Shown here one piece after another: positions 1 through 9,145 of a DNA stretch of 64,000 nucleotides. Position 1 is the stretch's first letter. Each line of letters opens with the position of its first letter. Where the stretch lies: NCBI GenBank assembly GCA_047629195.1, contig JBLHWY010000010.1:3732-67731 (forward strand). The letters run 5' to 3'. Position numbers and translations under genes: made by a program. This stretch comes from UBA4582 sp047629195. GTDB lineage: Bacteria > Pseudomonadota > Gammaproteobacteria > Pseudomonadales > Azotimanducaceae. Under the pieces are notes generated by a model. It saw nothing but the letters and a program-made list of their open reading frames with translations. It ran no database searches and was not told where the DNA came from.

Positions 1-480
1 CACGAGGTCCGCGTTGATTTCAATACCGCGCAGGCAGGCCGCCGAGTCTGTGGTGAAGAAAGGGTTGCCGGTGCCAGCAGCAAAAATAACAACATCACCA
101 TTCTCAAGATTGCGAATGGCGCGGCGGCGATCATAATGCTCAACAACACCACTCATGGGTATGGCGGACATTACAACAGTGTGGATGTTGGCACGTTCCA
201 AAGCGTCACGCATCGCGAGCGCGTTCATCACAGTCGCCAACATGCCCATGTGATCTCCGGTTACCCGGTCGAGCCCCGCGGCGCTGAGCGCAGCACCGCG
301 AAACAAATTACCACCACCAACAACAAGACCTACCTCAATGCCGATACCAACCAGTTGACCAATCTCAAGTGCCATGCGATCGAGCACTTTGGGATCAATT
401 CCAACACCATTAACACCCAGTGCCTCACCACTCAGTTTCAATAAAATCCGCTGGTACGGTGAAGAGTGTTTGGTCGCCAT
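1..480 (-). CDS. pyrH: UMP kinase, N-terminal 160 residues (cut by the window edge)
   Basis: Phosphorylates UMP to UDP in pyrimidine nucleotide synthesis; bacterial UMP kinases are hexamers of the amino acid kinase fold. Read leftward from an ATG at 480, the frame is open to base 1. It contains ILLKLSGEAL near the N-terminus, the glycine-rich nucleotide loop VVGGGNLFRG, then DHMGMLATVMNALAMRDAL and FAAGTGNPFFTTDSAACLRG, all typical of PyrH. About 80 C-terminal residues lie outside the window. It is the third gene of rpsB-tsf-pyrH, 59 bp after the tsf stop, and in most proteobacteria frr follows it. Identification is secure. Confidence 0.96.
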   Translation of the reverse strand, partial: MATKHSSPYQRILLKLSGEALGVNGVGIDPKVLDRMALEIGQLVGIGIEVGLVVGGGNLFRGAALSAAGLDRVTGDHMGMLATVMNALAMRDALERANIHTVVMSAIPMSGVVEHYDRRRAIRNLENGDVVIFAAGTGNPFFTTDSAACLRGIEINADLV

Positions 481-539
481 ATCATTATTCCTGTGTTTGT
501 CTTGTTCCTGCTGCTTTTGAGAACTTCCTATTTATTCGC

Positions 540-1397
540 TTACTGGCCGAGTTGGCTAGCTACTTCCGCCGCAAAGTCGGTTTCTTCAATTTCAATACCT
601 TCACCTACCTGGAAGCGGACGAAGTTTATGACAGATGCGCCTTCCTTCTTTAGCAGCGCACCAATTTTGGTGTCCGGGTCTTTAACAAAAGGCTGCTCAA
701 CCAGACTAATTTCAGAAAGGAACTTGCGCACACGTCCACCGACCATTTTCTCAATGATTTCAGGTGGCTTGCCGCTTTCTGCTGCTTGGGCAACATAGAT
801 ATCTTTCTCTGCCGCAATAATCGCTTCAGGTACATCTGCTGTATTTACGAACTGAGGCTGAGGATCCGCTGCAGCAATGTGCATCGCGATGTCTCGACCC
901 AATTCTTCATTGCCATTTTCTAAGACTACGAGAACACCAATCTTGCCAGTAGTATGGAGATATGGTGTAACGTCACCTTCGATGATTCCAATCCGTCGGA
1001 TTGATACATTCTCACCAATTTTCTGAACTAGCTCTACCCGTGTCTTCTCAAAGCCGCCGTCTAGCAACTGCTGGACATCAGAAACTTTATTCGTAAATGC
1101 TTCCTCAGTTATCGCAGCAACAAATTCAAGAAAATTACTGTCTTTCGCAGCAAAATCTGTTTCGCAGTTAACTTCAACAATGATGCCTGTTGTGCCTTCA
1201 ACCTTAAGGCTGATTTTTCCGTCTGCTGCAGTCCGACCAGCTTTCTTAGCTGCTTTCATACCACTGGACTTTCGTAGATTCTCGATCGCCAATTCTGCAT
1301 CGCCGTCAGCTTCAACAAGCGCTTTCTTACAATCCATCATACCGAGACCGGTACGTTCTCTAAGGTCTTTAACCATTGCAGCTGTAATCGCAGCCAT
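540..1397 (-). CDS. tsf: Elongation factor Ts
   Basis: Guanine-nucleotide exchange factor that recycles EF-Tu-GDP during translation. The 285-residue length is normal. The N-terminal UBA-like domain reads VKDLRERTGLGMMDCKKAL (residues 9-27), and the core holds EVNCETDFAAKDSNF, the conserved TDFVA-type loop that contacts EF-Tu. The start has a good ribosome binding site (aggaga) just upstream. It follows rpsB after a 245-bp spacer, longer than the usual rpsB-tsf gap, in which I see no gene and no clear terminator, and precedes pyrH. It is probably cotranscribed from the promoter in front of rpsB. Confidence 0.98.
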   Translation of the reverse strand: MAAITAAMVKDLRERTGLGMMDCKKALVEADGDAELAIENLRKSSGMKAAKKAGRTAADGKISLKVEGTTGIIVEVNCETDFAAKDSNFLEFVAAITEEAFTNKVSDVQQLLDGGFEKTRVELVQKIGENVSIRRIGIIEGDVTPYLHTTGKIGVLVVLENGNEELGRDIAMHIAAADPQPQFVNTADVPEAIIAAEKDIYVAQAAESGKPPEIIEKMVGGRVRKFLSEISLVEQPFVKDPDTKIGALLKKEGASVINFVRFQVGEGIEIEETDFAAEVASQLGQ

Positions 1398-1642
1398 CTT
1401 GATCTCTCCTGTTCAATTCTTACTATCTATTTATCTTGCCGATCACATAGTTTTTCGCCAGACCATCGCTGACGCACGCTTCATTATCGACGGGAGTATG
1501 TGCATGAAGAAACTATTCAAGCTGAATCCACTTATTCGTCGATTGCTTCAGACCTACCCACTTTACGAGGTCCTGAGCTATAAGCCCAGAATCCCTGCAA
1601 TAAGTCCCTTGCGGTAAGCCTGAAACAATCAATCAAATGGTC

Positions 1643-2443
1643 TTACTCAGCTTTTGGCGCTTCCTCTGATGCAGCAGTGGTTTCAGCGACTGGGACTTCA
1701 GCTTCAGGATCATCAGTCGCTTCAACCTCAACAAATTCGCTTACTGCACTAGGGCCTTCAAATTCGGCCTTACCCTCGAGCACTGCATTAGCCACGGCTT
1801 CAACAAATAATCGAATAGATCGAATTGCATCGTCATTGCCCGGAATGACGTAATCAACACCAGACGGGTTACTGTTTGTGTCGACGATACCTACCACGGG
1901 AATACCTAGCTTGTTAGCTTCGGTAATGGCGATTCGCTCATGGTCGACATCAATCACAAAGATGATGTCCGGCAAGCCACCCATCTCTTTAATACCACCC
2001 AAGCTGTTCTCGAGCTTGTCGAGATCACGTTGGCGTGACAGAGCTTCTTTCTTAGTAAGTTTCTCAAACGTGCCGTCTTTCAGCTGGCCTTCAAGATCAC
2101 GCAGTCGACGAATTGACTGACGTATAGTCTTGTAATTGGTGAGCATGCCGCCCAACCATCGTTTGTCGACGTAGGGCATGCCACATCGAGTTGCTTCCTC
2201 ACGAACAACCTTACCAGCACTACGCTTGGTGCCAACAAATAGAACCTTATTACGCTTTGACGCGGTTGCACCAATGTAGCTTAGAGCTTCATTAAGGGCC
2301 GGAACAGTTTGTTCGAGATTGATAATGTGAATGTTGTTTCGGGCACCGAAAATGAATTCCTTCATTTTTGGGTTCCAATATCTGGTCTGGTGACCAAAAT
2401 GTGCTCCTGCTTCAAGCAGTGCACGCATAGATACGCTAGCCAT
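1643..2443 (-). CDS. rpsB: 30S ribosomal protein S2
   Basis: Small-subunit ribosomal protein S2, needed for S1 binding to the 30S subunit. It opens with a typical S2 segment (LLEAGAHFGHQTRYWNPKM) and contains GTKRSAGKVVREEA, WLGGMLTN and the DTNSNP element. Residues after about 225 form an acidic, Ala/Glu/Val-rich tail extending past the E. coli protein (266 versus 241 residues); such tails vary in gammaproteobacteria. First gene of the operon with tsf and pyrH. In E. coli the rpsB leader mediates autogenous control by S2; the roughly 150-nt leader here could do the same, but I did not model its fold. Confidence 0.98.
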   Translation of the reverse strand: MASVSMRALLEAGAHFGHQTRYWNPKMKEFIFGARNNIHIINLEQTVPALNEALSYIGATASKRNKVLFVGTKRSAGKVVREEATRCGMPYVDKRWLGGMLTNYKTIRQSIRRLRDLEGQLKDGTFEKLTKKEALSRQRDLDKLENSLGGIKEMGGLPDIIFVIDVDHERIAITEANKLGIPVVGIVDTNSNPSGVDYVIPGNDDAIRSIRLFVEAVANAVLEGKAEFEGPSAVSEFVEVEATDDPEAEVPVAETTAASEEAPKAE

Positions 2444-2599
2444 AAATACCTCAATAGTTAGTTTGGGTTAAGCCTCCACAGACCCCATAATCCAACTCCT
2501 TTTCCGGACTTCCCATCGCGGTAAAAAAGCACCCGAATTATGTGACGGCGTGTGTGAGAATTTTTAGTTTGCTCCGACTCGTTCCCCGAGCCGGCGCGC

Positions 2600-2628
2600 T
2601 TTATACCATAATCGTGAAAATAATCCAA
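2600..2628 (-). promoter_or_regulatory. Sigma-70 promoter for rpsB-tsf-pyrH
   Basis: On the minus strand TTGGAT (2628-2623) is followed after exactly 17 bp by TATAAA (2605-2600), a close match to the housekeeping consensus. The bases just after the -10 box are very G+C-rich (gcgcgccggctcgg), the kind of discriminator seen at stringently controlled ribosomal promoters. Transcription would start near 2593, leaving a leader of about 150 nt before rpsB. The rest of 2444-2740 holds only this leader and the divergent map promoter. Confidence 0.75.
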
Positions 2629-2667
2629 CATTATTAAGAATTTGGCAATTAAATAGTTAATCAAATC

Positions 2668-2676
2668 TGCTATAGT
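2668..2676 (+). promoter_or_regulatory. Extended -10 promoter for map-glnD
   Basis: TGCTATAGT is a TGn-extended -10 box 65 bp upstream of the map ATG. No good -35 box lies at 17 bp; TTGGCA at 2642-2647 is too far (23 bp) to pair canonically, which is compatible with an extended -10 promoter. It is divergent from the rpsB promoter about 40 bp away. Confidence 0.55.
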
Positions 2677-2740
2677 GCGCTTCCGAAATACGTCGTATTA
2701 ATGAGCCTTCAGCTGTACTGAAAAAGAGACCCTTCGCCCT

Positions 2741-3523
2741 ATGTCAATTAACATTAAAACCCCTGAAGAAATCGAAAAAATGCGTGTTGTAGGTGCCCTG
2801 GCAGCAAAGCAGCTCGAGATGATTGAAGAACACATCAAACCAGGGGTCTCCACCGGTGAGCTCGACCGAATCTGCCACGACTACACGGTGAATGTCCAGA
2901 ATGCGATTCCCGCACCGTTAAACTATCGCGGTTTCCCAAAATCAATTTGCACCTCGGTCAATCACGTCGTGTGCCACGGCATCCCAAATGATGCAAAAGT
3001 GCTTAAGAATGGCGATATCGTCAATATTGATGTCACTCTGATCAAAGATGAATACCACGGCGATACCAGCAAAACCTTTATCGTGGGAACGGGCAGCGTC
3101 ATGGCACAACGCCTCACCGCGGCCGCAAAAGAATGTATGTACCGGGGCATACGCCAGGTAAAGCCCGGGGCAACACTCGGTGACATTGGCCATGTCATTC
3201 AGACCTACGCAGAAAAGAATCGCTATTCGATTGTCAGAGAGTATTGCGGGCACGGCATTGGCAAAATCTTCCACGATGAGCCCCAAGTATTGCATTACGG
3301 CAAACCTGGAACCGGCGCAGAACTTAAAGCTGGCATGACGTTTACGATAGAACCCATGATCAACGTCGGCAAAGCTGCAGTGAAACTATTACCAGATGAC
3401 TGGACCGTGGTCACTAAAGACCACAAGTTAACTGCTCAGTGGGAACACACAATCCTAGTCACCGAAACCGGGTATGAGATTTTCACTTATCGCAGCGATG
3501 ATAACATCGAGCGATTGACCTAA
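2741..3523 (+). CDS. map: Methionine aminopeptidase, type I
   Basis: Removes the initiator methionine from nascent proteins. The 260-residue protein has the pita-bread fold signatures: NHVVCHGIPN, the metal-binding NIDVTLIKDEYHGDTSKTF region with two aspartates, GHGIGKIFHDEPQVLHY with the conserved histidine, FTIEPMIN with a metal-binding glutamate, and QWEHTILVTETGYE with the last glutamate. Type I because there is no insertion and no zinc-finger N-terminal extension. Divergent from rpsB, an arrangement common in gammaproteobacteria, and followed by glnD after 77 bp. Confidence 0.98.
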   Translation: MSINIKTPEEIEKMRVVGALAAKQLEMIEEHIKPGVSTGELDRICHDYTVNVQNAIPAPLNYRGFPKSICTSVNHVVCHGIPNDAKVLKNGDIVNIDVTLIKDEYHGDTSKTFIVGTGSVMAQRLTAAAKECMYRGIRQVKPGATLGDIGHVIQTYAEKNRYSIVREYCGHGIGKIFHDEPQVLHYGKPGTGAELKAGMTFTIEPMINVGKAAVKLLPDDWTVVTKDHKLTAQWEHTILVTETGYEIFTYRSDDNIERLT

Positions 3524-3549
3524 ATAGCTTAACTAACCCAGACTATCTT

Positions 3550-3577
3550 AATCTAATCGTCTGAATCTAATCATCTG
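3550..3577 (+). repeat. 14-bp tandem duplication between map and glnD
   Basis: Two adjacent 14-bp units, aatctaatcgtctg and aatctaatcatctg, differ at one base, and a degraded third unit (aatttagct) follows. It begins 26 bp after the map stop and ends 23 bp before the glnD start. It is one of several short tandem duplications in this window. Confidence 0.8.
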
Positions 3578-3600
3578 AATTTAGCTATCCAAGATTAAAC

Positions 3601-6351
3601 ATGGCATCTAAAACTACCCAGGTTACACCCGTTTCTGGACTACTCTCAAAGTTGAAGCAGGAGCTTCAGTCCTGCGCGCAGGTCGTCCCCGTTTTCAAGC
3701 AGGCACTGCTCGACAATAAGAGCTCTATCGAAAAGGGTTTTTATCAAGGCACGCCAGTTGAAGCACTTATTATTGAACGCAGCACCCTAGTCTCAGGCGT
3801 TCTTAAACTTGCCTGGCAACAATTTGACTGGCAGGAAAGCCTGACCCGATGGCGTCCCGCGCGTATCGCTTTGCTTGCTGTTGGCGGGTTCGGCAGAAAT
3901 GAATTACTTCCTCGGTCCGACATTGACCTGCTTATTCTATTAGAAAGAGACAACTACTCCGCAAACTCAGACAACATCCAACAGTTTTTAGCGCTATTGT
4001 GGGACGTTGGACTTGAAGTTGGCCACAGCGTTCGGTCAATTCAAGAGTGTCGAGTTCAAGCCGAATTAGACGTCACAGTCGTGACCGCAATGTTGGAAGC
4101 ACGCACACTGTGCGGAGACGAAGAATTGCGAGAGAAGATGCGAGAACGCATCAGTATTAAGAAAATTTGGCCTGCTAAAAAATTCTTTAAAGCGAAAGTC
4201 GCAGAACAGCACGAAAGACATCGCAAATCAGAATACACAGAGTATAGCTTGGAACCCGATGTAAAGAGTTCACCAGGCGGGCTCCGAGATATCCAAACGA
4301 TCATGTGGATTGCTAACCGCCATTTTGGCGTGGAAAAGTTTAGCGATCTGGTCAAACAGAAAATACTGACAGCAAGCGAACGTAAGCAGCTTTCAGAGAG
4401 CCAAAGTTTATTGTGGAAGATTCGCTGCGGGCTGCACATCCTTAGTGGCCGAGATGACAATAGATTGCTGTTCGAGTATCAGCGGGAACTTGCGACTATA
4501 TTCGGCTACAAAGATAGCGACCAGTTAGCAGTTGAACAGTTCATGCAGGTCTATTACCGCTCTGCGATGGAGGTTCGTGCTAATAACGACCTGATCCTAC
4601 AGTCTTTTGAAGAAGTCATTTTCGGTACCAACGAGAAAAAACGAATCGTGGTCATTAACGAACGATTCCAGCTTTGTAACAATTATATTGAGATCGTAGA
4701 CCCAGCAGTTTTCAGAAAAACACCCTCAGCTTTGCTGGAGATGTTCGTCATCATGGGCAACAACCCTCGAATTGAAGGTGTCCGAGCATCGACGATTCGT
4801 CAAATTCGAACTAGCTTGCAGTATATCGACGAAGACTTTCGCAACAATCCCATCAATACAGCCATGTTTCTTGGATTACTCAGATCTGCTGAACACCTTT
4901 TTAGTCAACTTCGACGAATGGCTGACTACGGCATACTGAGTGCATATTTACCAGAATTTGGCCGCATTATTGGACAAATGCAATTTGATCTGTTTCATGT
5001 TTACACCGTCGATGCACATACGCTTCAGGTGGTACGGAACATGCGAAGATTCCGCTATAAAAATCAGCAACAGAAGTTTCCTATCGCAGCTCATATTCAT
5101 CCTCGACTACCTAAGGTTGAATTGCTTTACATCGCTGGTTTGTACCATGATATCGCTAAGGGTCAAGGAGGCGACCATTCTGAACTGGGTATCGGCGTGG
5201 CTAAACAATTTTGCAAACGCCATGGCCTGGGTGATTGGGACACTAAGCTTGTCTGCTGGTTAGTAGAAAATCATCTTACGATGTCTAGCACCGCACAAAG
5301 AAAAGACACTACCGATCCTGAAGTTATTCACGAATTTGCTGAACTTGTTCAAGATCAGGTCCACTTGGATTATCTATACGCACTAACTGTGGCCGACATC
5401 AATGCGACCAATCCCACTCTTTGGAACAGCTGGAGAGCAAGCTTGATGCGACAGCTCTATGTCTCAACTAAACGCATGCTTCGCCACGGTATGGAAGCCT
5501 CAACAAGCCGCACAGAATTTGCCCAGGAAGCCAGAACACATGCAGTTGAGCGCCTCATTGAGCACGGAATTACGAAGGAAACCGTAGACCAACTCTGGAC
5601 CAAAATAGATTTGGATTACTTCATACGCGAATCCGTCGCTGACATTGTCTGGCACACAATCGCTATTGCTGAACATGATTTGTCAGAAGGGCCGTTAGTC
5701 ATCATAAGAAACGATATTTCTTCTAGAATTACTGAAGGCGCGACCCACCTGTTTGTTTATGGCGATGAGAGCATTTCACCTTTTGCAGCTTCAGTCTCGG
5801 CCTTCGATAAACTCAGACTCAATGTGGTAGACGCGAGGATCGCGAACTCCGCTAATGGAGTCGTCTTCGATAGTTTTGTCGTCTTAGAGGCTGACGGCAA
5901 AATGGTAGCGGAGGATTCAACGCGAGTCAGTGAAATCGAAAGTGTGCTCAAAAAATATTTGACTGACCATAGCCAATTCAAAAAGAATTCAACTCGCAGA
6001 GCATCAAGAAGGCACAAGCAATTTAGTTTCAGGCCTGATGTCAGTTTGACCAATGAAGAGAACCAGAATTATTCAGTTCTGGAGGTTGTTACGCCAGATA
6101 GACCTGGTCTTCTATCAATCATCGCTCAGATATTCCTCGACCTTGATATTGAGTTACAAAGTGCAAAGATCACAACCCTCGGTGAGCGTGTTGAGGATCT
6201 TTTTTATATTACCGATACCCATGGTCAACCCGTAAAAGATCCTAAGCTGACCGAGGCACTCATCAGCAGAATCGAAAACGAGCTCGACAATTTTGTGCAG
6301 AAGGCGTCTGAAACCCTTCCAGCGGCAAGAAAATCGAAACAAGCTGGATAA
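3601..6351 (+). CDS. glnD: Bifunctional uridylyltransferase/uridylyl-removing enzyme (PII regulator)
   Basis: Senses glutamine and adds or removes UMP on PII proteins, controlling nitrogen assimilation. At 916 residues it is a full-length GlnD. Domains in order: nucleotidyltransferase with GGFGRNELLPRSDIDLLIL (residues 95-113, including the metal-binding D-x-D); the PII-uridylyltransferase helical domain; an HD hydrolase domain near residue 515 (AGLYHDIAKGQGGDHSELG) that removes UMP; and two C-terminal ACT domains that bind glutamine, the second starting at LEVVTPDRPGLLSIIAQ (about residue 826). It follows map, as in many proteobacteria, and precedes dapD as in Pseudomonas. Confidence 0.98.
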   Translation: MASKTTQVTPVSGLLSKLKQELQSCAQVVPVFKQALLDNKSSIEKGFYQGTPVEALIIERSTLVSGVLKLAWQQFDWQESLTRWRPARIALLAVGGFGRNELLPRSDIDLLILLERDNYSANSDNIQQFLALLWDVGLEVGHSVRSIQECRVQAELDVTVVTAMLEARTLCGDEELREKMRERISIKKIWPAKKFFKAKVAEQHERHRKSEYTEYSLEPDVKSSPGGLRDIQTIMWIANRHFGVEKFSDLVKQKILTASERKQLSESQSLLWKIRCGLHILSGRDDNRLLFEYQRELATIFGYKDSDQLAVEQFMQVYYRSAMEVRANNDLILQSFEEVIFGTNEKKRIVVINERFQLCNNYIEIVDPAVFRKTPSALLEMFVIMGNNPRIEGVRASTIRQIRTSLQYIDEDFRNNPINTAMFLGLLRSAEHLFSQLRRMADYGILSAYLPEFGRIIGQMQFDLFHVYTVDAHTLQVVRNMRRFRYKNQQQKFPIAAHIHPRLPKVELLYIAGLYHDIAKGQGGDHSELGIGVAKQFCKRHGLGDWDTKLVCWLVENHLTMSSTAQRKDTTDPEVIHEFAELVQDQVHLDYLYALTVADINATNPTLWNSWRASLMRQLYVSTKRMLRHGMEASTSRTEFAQEARTHAVERLIEHGITKETVDQLWTKIDLDYFIRESVADIVWHTIAIAEHDLSEGPLVIIRNDISSRITEGATHLFVYGDESISPFAASVSAFDKLRLNVVDARIANSANGVVFDSFVVLEADGKMVAEDSTRVSEIESVLKKYLTDHSQFKKNSTRRASRRHKQFSFRPDVSLTNEENQNYSVLEVVTPDRPGLLSIIAQIFLDLDIELQSAKITTLGERVEDLFYITDTHGQPVKDPKLTEALISRIENELDNFVQKASETLPAARKSKQAG

Positions 6352-6469
6352 ATGAAAGATCTCGAGCAGTAGAGACAAAATATCACCTCGCACTATTTTC
6401 TAACCTCGAAAATCGAGATAATAGCGCTTTCGCAGCGACTTTCGCTGCTAACTCCCTGAAGTATATTCC

Positions 6470-6495
6470 AGGTTTACACATAAGGTTTACACATG
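6470..6495 (+). repeat. 13-bp tandem duplication over the dapD start
   Basis: aggtttacacata is followed directly by aggtttacacatg, so the presumed ribosome-binding segment of dapD is duplicated and only the second copy ends in the ATG start (6493). A separate perfect hairpin lies just upstream (GCAGCGA, 6432-6438, with TCGCTGC, 6442-6448), without a T-run. Confidence 0.8.
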
Positions 6496-7524
6496 ACATC
6501 GTCCGAATTCACCAGCCTTGCCTTCGGTATTGGCACTAAGAACAGCCAATCTGAATGGCTAGAAGTTTTCTACCCGATTCCGGTTTTTCATCCTCAGACG
6601 GAGCTTCTCGACAACATTAAGTCCGTTACCGGTTATTCAGGTGGTAATAAAGCTATAGAGCTTGACGCTGCTACATTGACCACCCTCGCCGAAGCAATAT
6701 CTGATAAAGCACAATCAAGCCTCGTCCGGCGATTGACTAAATCAAGCCAACCAATGGTTTTGATGATGATGGAAACGGATAGCGAAATCACCTCCACACC
6801 TGAGGCGTATCTCAAACTACATCTACTTTCATATCGATATGTGAAGCCCAATGAACAAAACCTGCAGGGTATCTTTGCCAAACTGCCTAACGTTGCCTGG
6901 ACCAGCGATGGTGCAATCGATCCTAACGAACTAGAAGACGCGATATTAAATGCACGTATAGAGGGCAGACATCTAGAAGTTGCATCAATTGACAAGTTTC
7001 CAAAGCTGACCAATTACGTTTTGCCTACGGGTGTTCGGATCGCGCATGCCGCCAGAGTCAGATTAGGCGCATACCTGGGTGAAGGCACCACGGTTATGCA
7101 CGAAGGGTTCGTCAATTTCAACGCTGGCTCGATTGGACCCAATATGATTGAAGGCCGACTGTCTCAGGGTGTATTGATGCGAGAAGGTAGTGACCTAGGC
7201 GGTGGCGCAAGTACTATGGGTACGCTATCAGGTGGTGGCGAAATGGTGCTAACCATCGGCAAAGATTGCCTAATTGGTGCAAATGCGGGCGCAGGCATAC
7301 CTCTTGGTGACAGATGTACCATTGAAGCCGGGACTTATATCACCGCTGGCACACTTGTACAGGTATTCGATGAAAACAAGAATTTGGTCAAACTTGTGAA
7401 AGCGAGAGAGCTCGCTGGTCAGTCCGATATGTTGTTCATTCGACATTCGCAAACCGGCGCTATTGAGTGTCGCACTAACCTAAAAGCCATCACCCTAAAT
7501 GACGCGCTACATGACCATAACTAA
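6493..7524 (+). CDS. dapD: Tetrahydrodipicolinate N-succinyltransferase
   Basis: Succinylates tetrahydrodipicolinate in the succinylase branch of diaminopimelate and lysine synthesis. The 343-residue length and N-terminal region match the longer Pseudomonas-type DapD rather than the roughly 274-residue E. coli form. The C-terminal half is a left-handed beta-helix of hexapeptide repeats (VRLGAYLGEGTTVMHEGFVN, then GSIGPNMIEGRLSQGVLMR and GKDCLIGANAGAGIPLGD). The ATG is part of a duplicated 13-bp element. The gene overlaps dapE by 26 bp (14 bp if dapE starts at 7511), which implies translational coupling of consecutive pathway steps. Confidence 0.95.
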   Translation: MTSSEFTSLAFGIGTKNSQSEWLEVFYPIPVFHPQTELLDNIKSVTGYSGGNKAIELDAATLTTLAEAISDKAQSSLVRRLTKSSQPMVLMMMETDSEITSTPEAYLKLHLLSYRYVKPNEQNLQGIFAKLPNVAWTSDGAIDPNELEDAILNARIEGRHLEVASIDKFPKLTNYVLPTGVRIAHAARVRLGAYLGEGTTVMHEGFVNFNAGSIGPNMIEGRLSQGVLMREGSDLGGGASTMGTLSGGGEMVLTIGKDCLIGANAGAGIPLGDRCTIEAGTYITAGTLVQVFDENKNLVKLVKARELAGQSDMLFIRHSQTGAIECRTNLKAITLNDALHDHN

Positions 7525-8716
7525 AGAAAAAAACGAAGCAAGGTTACCGGAAGCAGAACTAGACAGGGAAACATTGGAGCTTGCGGCCACGTTAATTAGG
7601 GCGAAATCGATTTCGCCCGAAGACGCCGGCTGTCAGCAGTTGATTGCTGAATACCTCATTGATCTTGGTTTCGAAATCGAACACTTGAGATTTGATGATG
7701 TCGACAATCTGTGGGCTGTTCGCAACGGCGATTCAACTCGTGATGGCGAATCAACTGGGGCCCCCCTATTTGTTTTCGCCGGTCATACGGACGTTGTTCC
7801 AACCGGCCCCATCGAGGATTGGGATAACGACCCTTTCTGCGCGCAAGTATTCGACGGCGTGCTGCATGGGCGTGGCGCCGCCGATATGAAAGGCTCTCTT
7901 GCTTCAATGTTAACAGCCACTAAACGGTTTCTTTCAGAGACGCCTAATCACAAGGGCAACATTGGGTTTCTAATCACCAGTGACGAAGAAGACAAGGCAA
8001 TTAATGGCACAAAAAAAGTCATGGCGCTGCTCAAATCTCGTGGCACAAACATCGCATGGTGTCTTGTTGGGGAACCTTCGAGTAGCTCGCAACTCGGTGA
8101 TGTTGTCCGAACGGGCAGGCGGGGCTCATTAAACGCAAAATTAGTTGTAAAAGGAATACAAGGGCACGTTGCTTATCCCGCCAAAGCAAAGAACCCGATC
8201 CACCTCAGCATGGCGGCATTGGCGGATCTAGTGTCTGCACGCTGGGATGATGGCAACGAGTTTTTTCCACCTACGACGATGCAAATTTCGAATATTCACG
8301 GGGGCACAGGCGTTAACAATGTCATACCCGGAGAGATGGTAGCGGACTTTAATTTCAGGTTTTCAACCGAGTCGACTACCAAAAACTTGAAAAGCAGAAC
8401 AGAGAAAATCATTCAAAAGCATGGCCTAGATTTTGAAATTGAATGGTCGCTGTCGGGAAACCCGTTTTTAACTGAAGGTGGAGAATTAATCCCAGCGGTA
8501 CAGCAAGCAATCAGAGAATGTTGTGATATCGAAACGGAGTTGTCGACTTCGGGAGGCACCTCTGATGGACGCTTTATCGCACCGACAGGTACTCAAGTTG
8601 TTGAACTCGGCCCAAAGAACGCAACTATTCATAAAGTGAATGAATGCGTGGAAGTAGATGACCTATATAATCTCTCTCGTCTTTACAGCAATGTCATGAC
8701 TCGGTTACTGACTTGA
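7499..8716 (+). CDS. dapE: Succinyl-diaminopimelate desuccinylase
   Basis: Zinc-dependent M20 peptidase-family enzyme that hydrolyses succinyl-diaminopimelate. Metal and catalytic motifs are present: FAGHTDVVPTG (metal His and nearby Asp), GRGAADMKGSLA (bridging Asp), TSDEEDKAINGTKK (catalytic and metal Glu pair), GGTGVNNVIPGE in the dimerisation domain, and a C-terminal GGTSDGRF. At 405 residues it is about 30 longer than E. coli DapE, mostly at the N-terminus; a second in-frame ATG at 7511 would shorten it by four. Residues near 77-88 contain an imperfect 18-bp in-frame duplication (GDSTRD, GESTGA). Confidence 0.95.
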   Translation: MTRYMTITKEKNEARLPEAELDRETLELAATLIRAKSISPEDAGCQQLIAEYLIDLGFEIEHLRFDDVDNLWAVRNGDSTRDGESTGAPLFVFAGHTDVVPTGPIEDWDNDPFCAQVFDGVLHGRGAADMKGSLASMLTATKRFLSETPNHKGNIGFLITSDEEDKAINGTKKVMALLKSRGTNIAWCLVGEPSSSSQLGDVVRTGRRGSLNAKLVVKGIQGHVAYPAKAKNPIHLSMAALADLVSARWDDGNEFFPPTTMQISNIHGGTGVNNVIPGEMVADFNFRFSTESTTKNLKSRTEKIIQKHGLDFEIEWSLSGNPFLTEGGELIPAVQQAIRECCDIETELSTSGGTSDGRFIAPTGTQVVELGPKNATIHKVNECVEVDDLYNLSRLYSNVMTRLLT

Positions 8717-9135
8717 ACACTTCAGACCTGCAAGAAGCAGGAGAAATCAGAGACGGCAGATACCCGGATATCGAAATTTACATGCAGCGGGTTGAACCCC
8801 CGGCGCTAATTGAGTGGCTGAAATCCAAGCTGCAAGTTACTAACAGGCAAGAGAAAGGTAAAAGCATTGTCTTGACCCTGGGCGCAAAAAACCTCGAAGC
8901 GCCCCCGGTGACCTGCACAATTGTGCCTGACGCGGTAAAAGGACACTTTACTTCTGTTTGGATCACGCCCAACGAAACGAAATGGTTAACTGATCAGGAC
9001 TTTGCACGGGATGCATTTGAGCACTTTCAACTAGAAACCCGGTGCAGCACAGGTTCTTGGGATGGCAATGACGAACAAGGGTGGCTGCGGCTCACCCAAA
9101 ACGGTGAATCAATCGTTAACTGGCTTGCTGATTGA
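8713..9135 (+). CDS. Small conserved-looking protein of unknown function after dapE
   Basis: 140 residues read from a TTG that overlaps the dapE stop as TTGA. There is no signal peptide or membrane segment. It is acidic and hydrophilic, with tryptophans spread through a probable alpha/beta fold (IEWLKSKLQV, TCTIVPDAVKGHFTSVWITP, CSTGSWDGNDEQGWLRLTQN). I do not recognise a family. The tight coupling to dapE and continuation into gspN 10 bp later suggest one transcript. Frame integrity and amino acid composition like its neighbours support a real gene. Confidence 0.75.
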   Translation: MNTSDLQEAGEIRDGRYPDIEIYMQRVEPPALIEWLKSKLQVTNRQEKGKSIVLTLGAKNLEAPPVTCTIVPDAVKGHFTSVWITPNETKWLTDQDFARDAFEHFQLETRCSTGSWDGNDEQGWLRLTQNGESIVNWLAD

Positions 9136-9145
9136 GTAATCTGTT

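Noticed and set aside
136..444. Rightward open frame at the left edge
   Set aside because: It lies opposite pyrH, whose leftward frame has unmistakable UMP kinase motifs.
1398..1642. Possible small gene or attenuator between rpsB and tsf
   Set aside because: No frame with a start and ribosome site, and no convincing hairpin with a T-run was found.
2458..2664. Short leftward open frame upstream of rpsB
   Set aside because: It covers the rpsB leader and promoter and has no protein-like composition.
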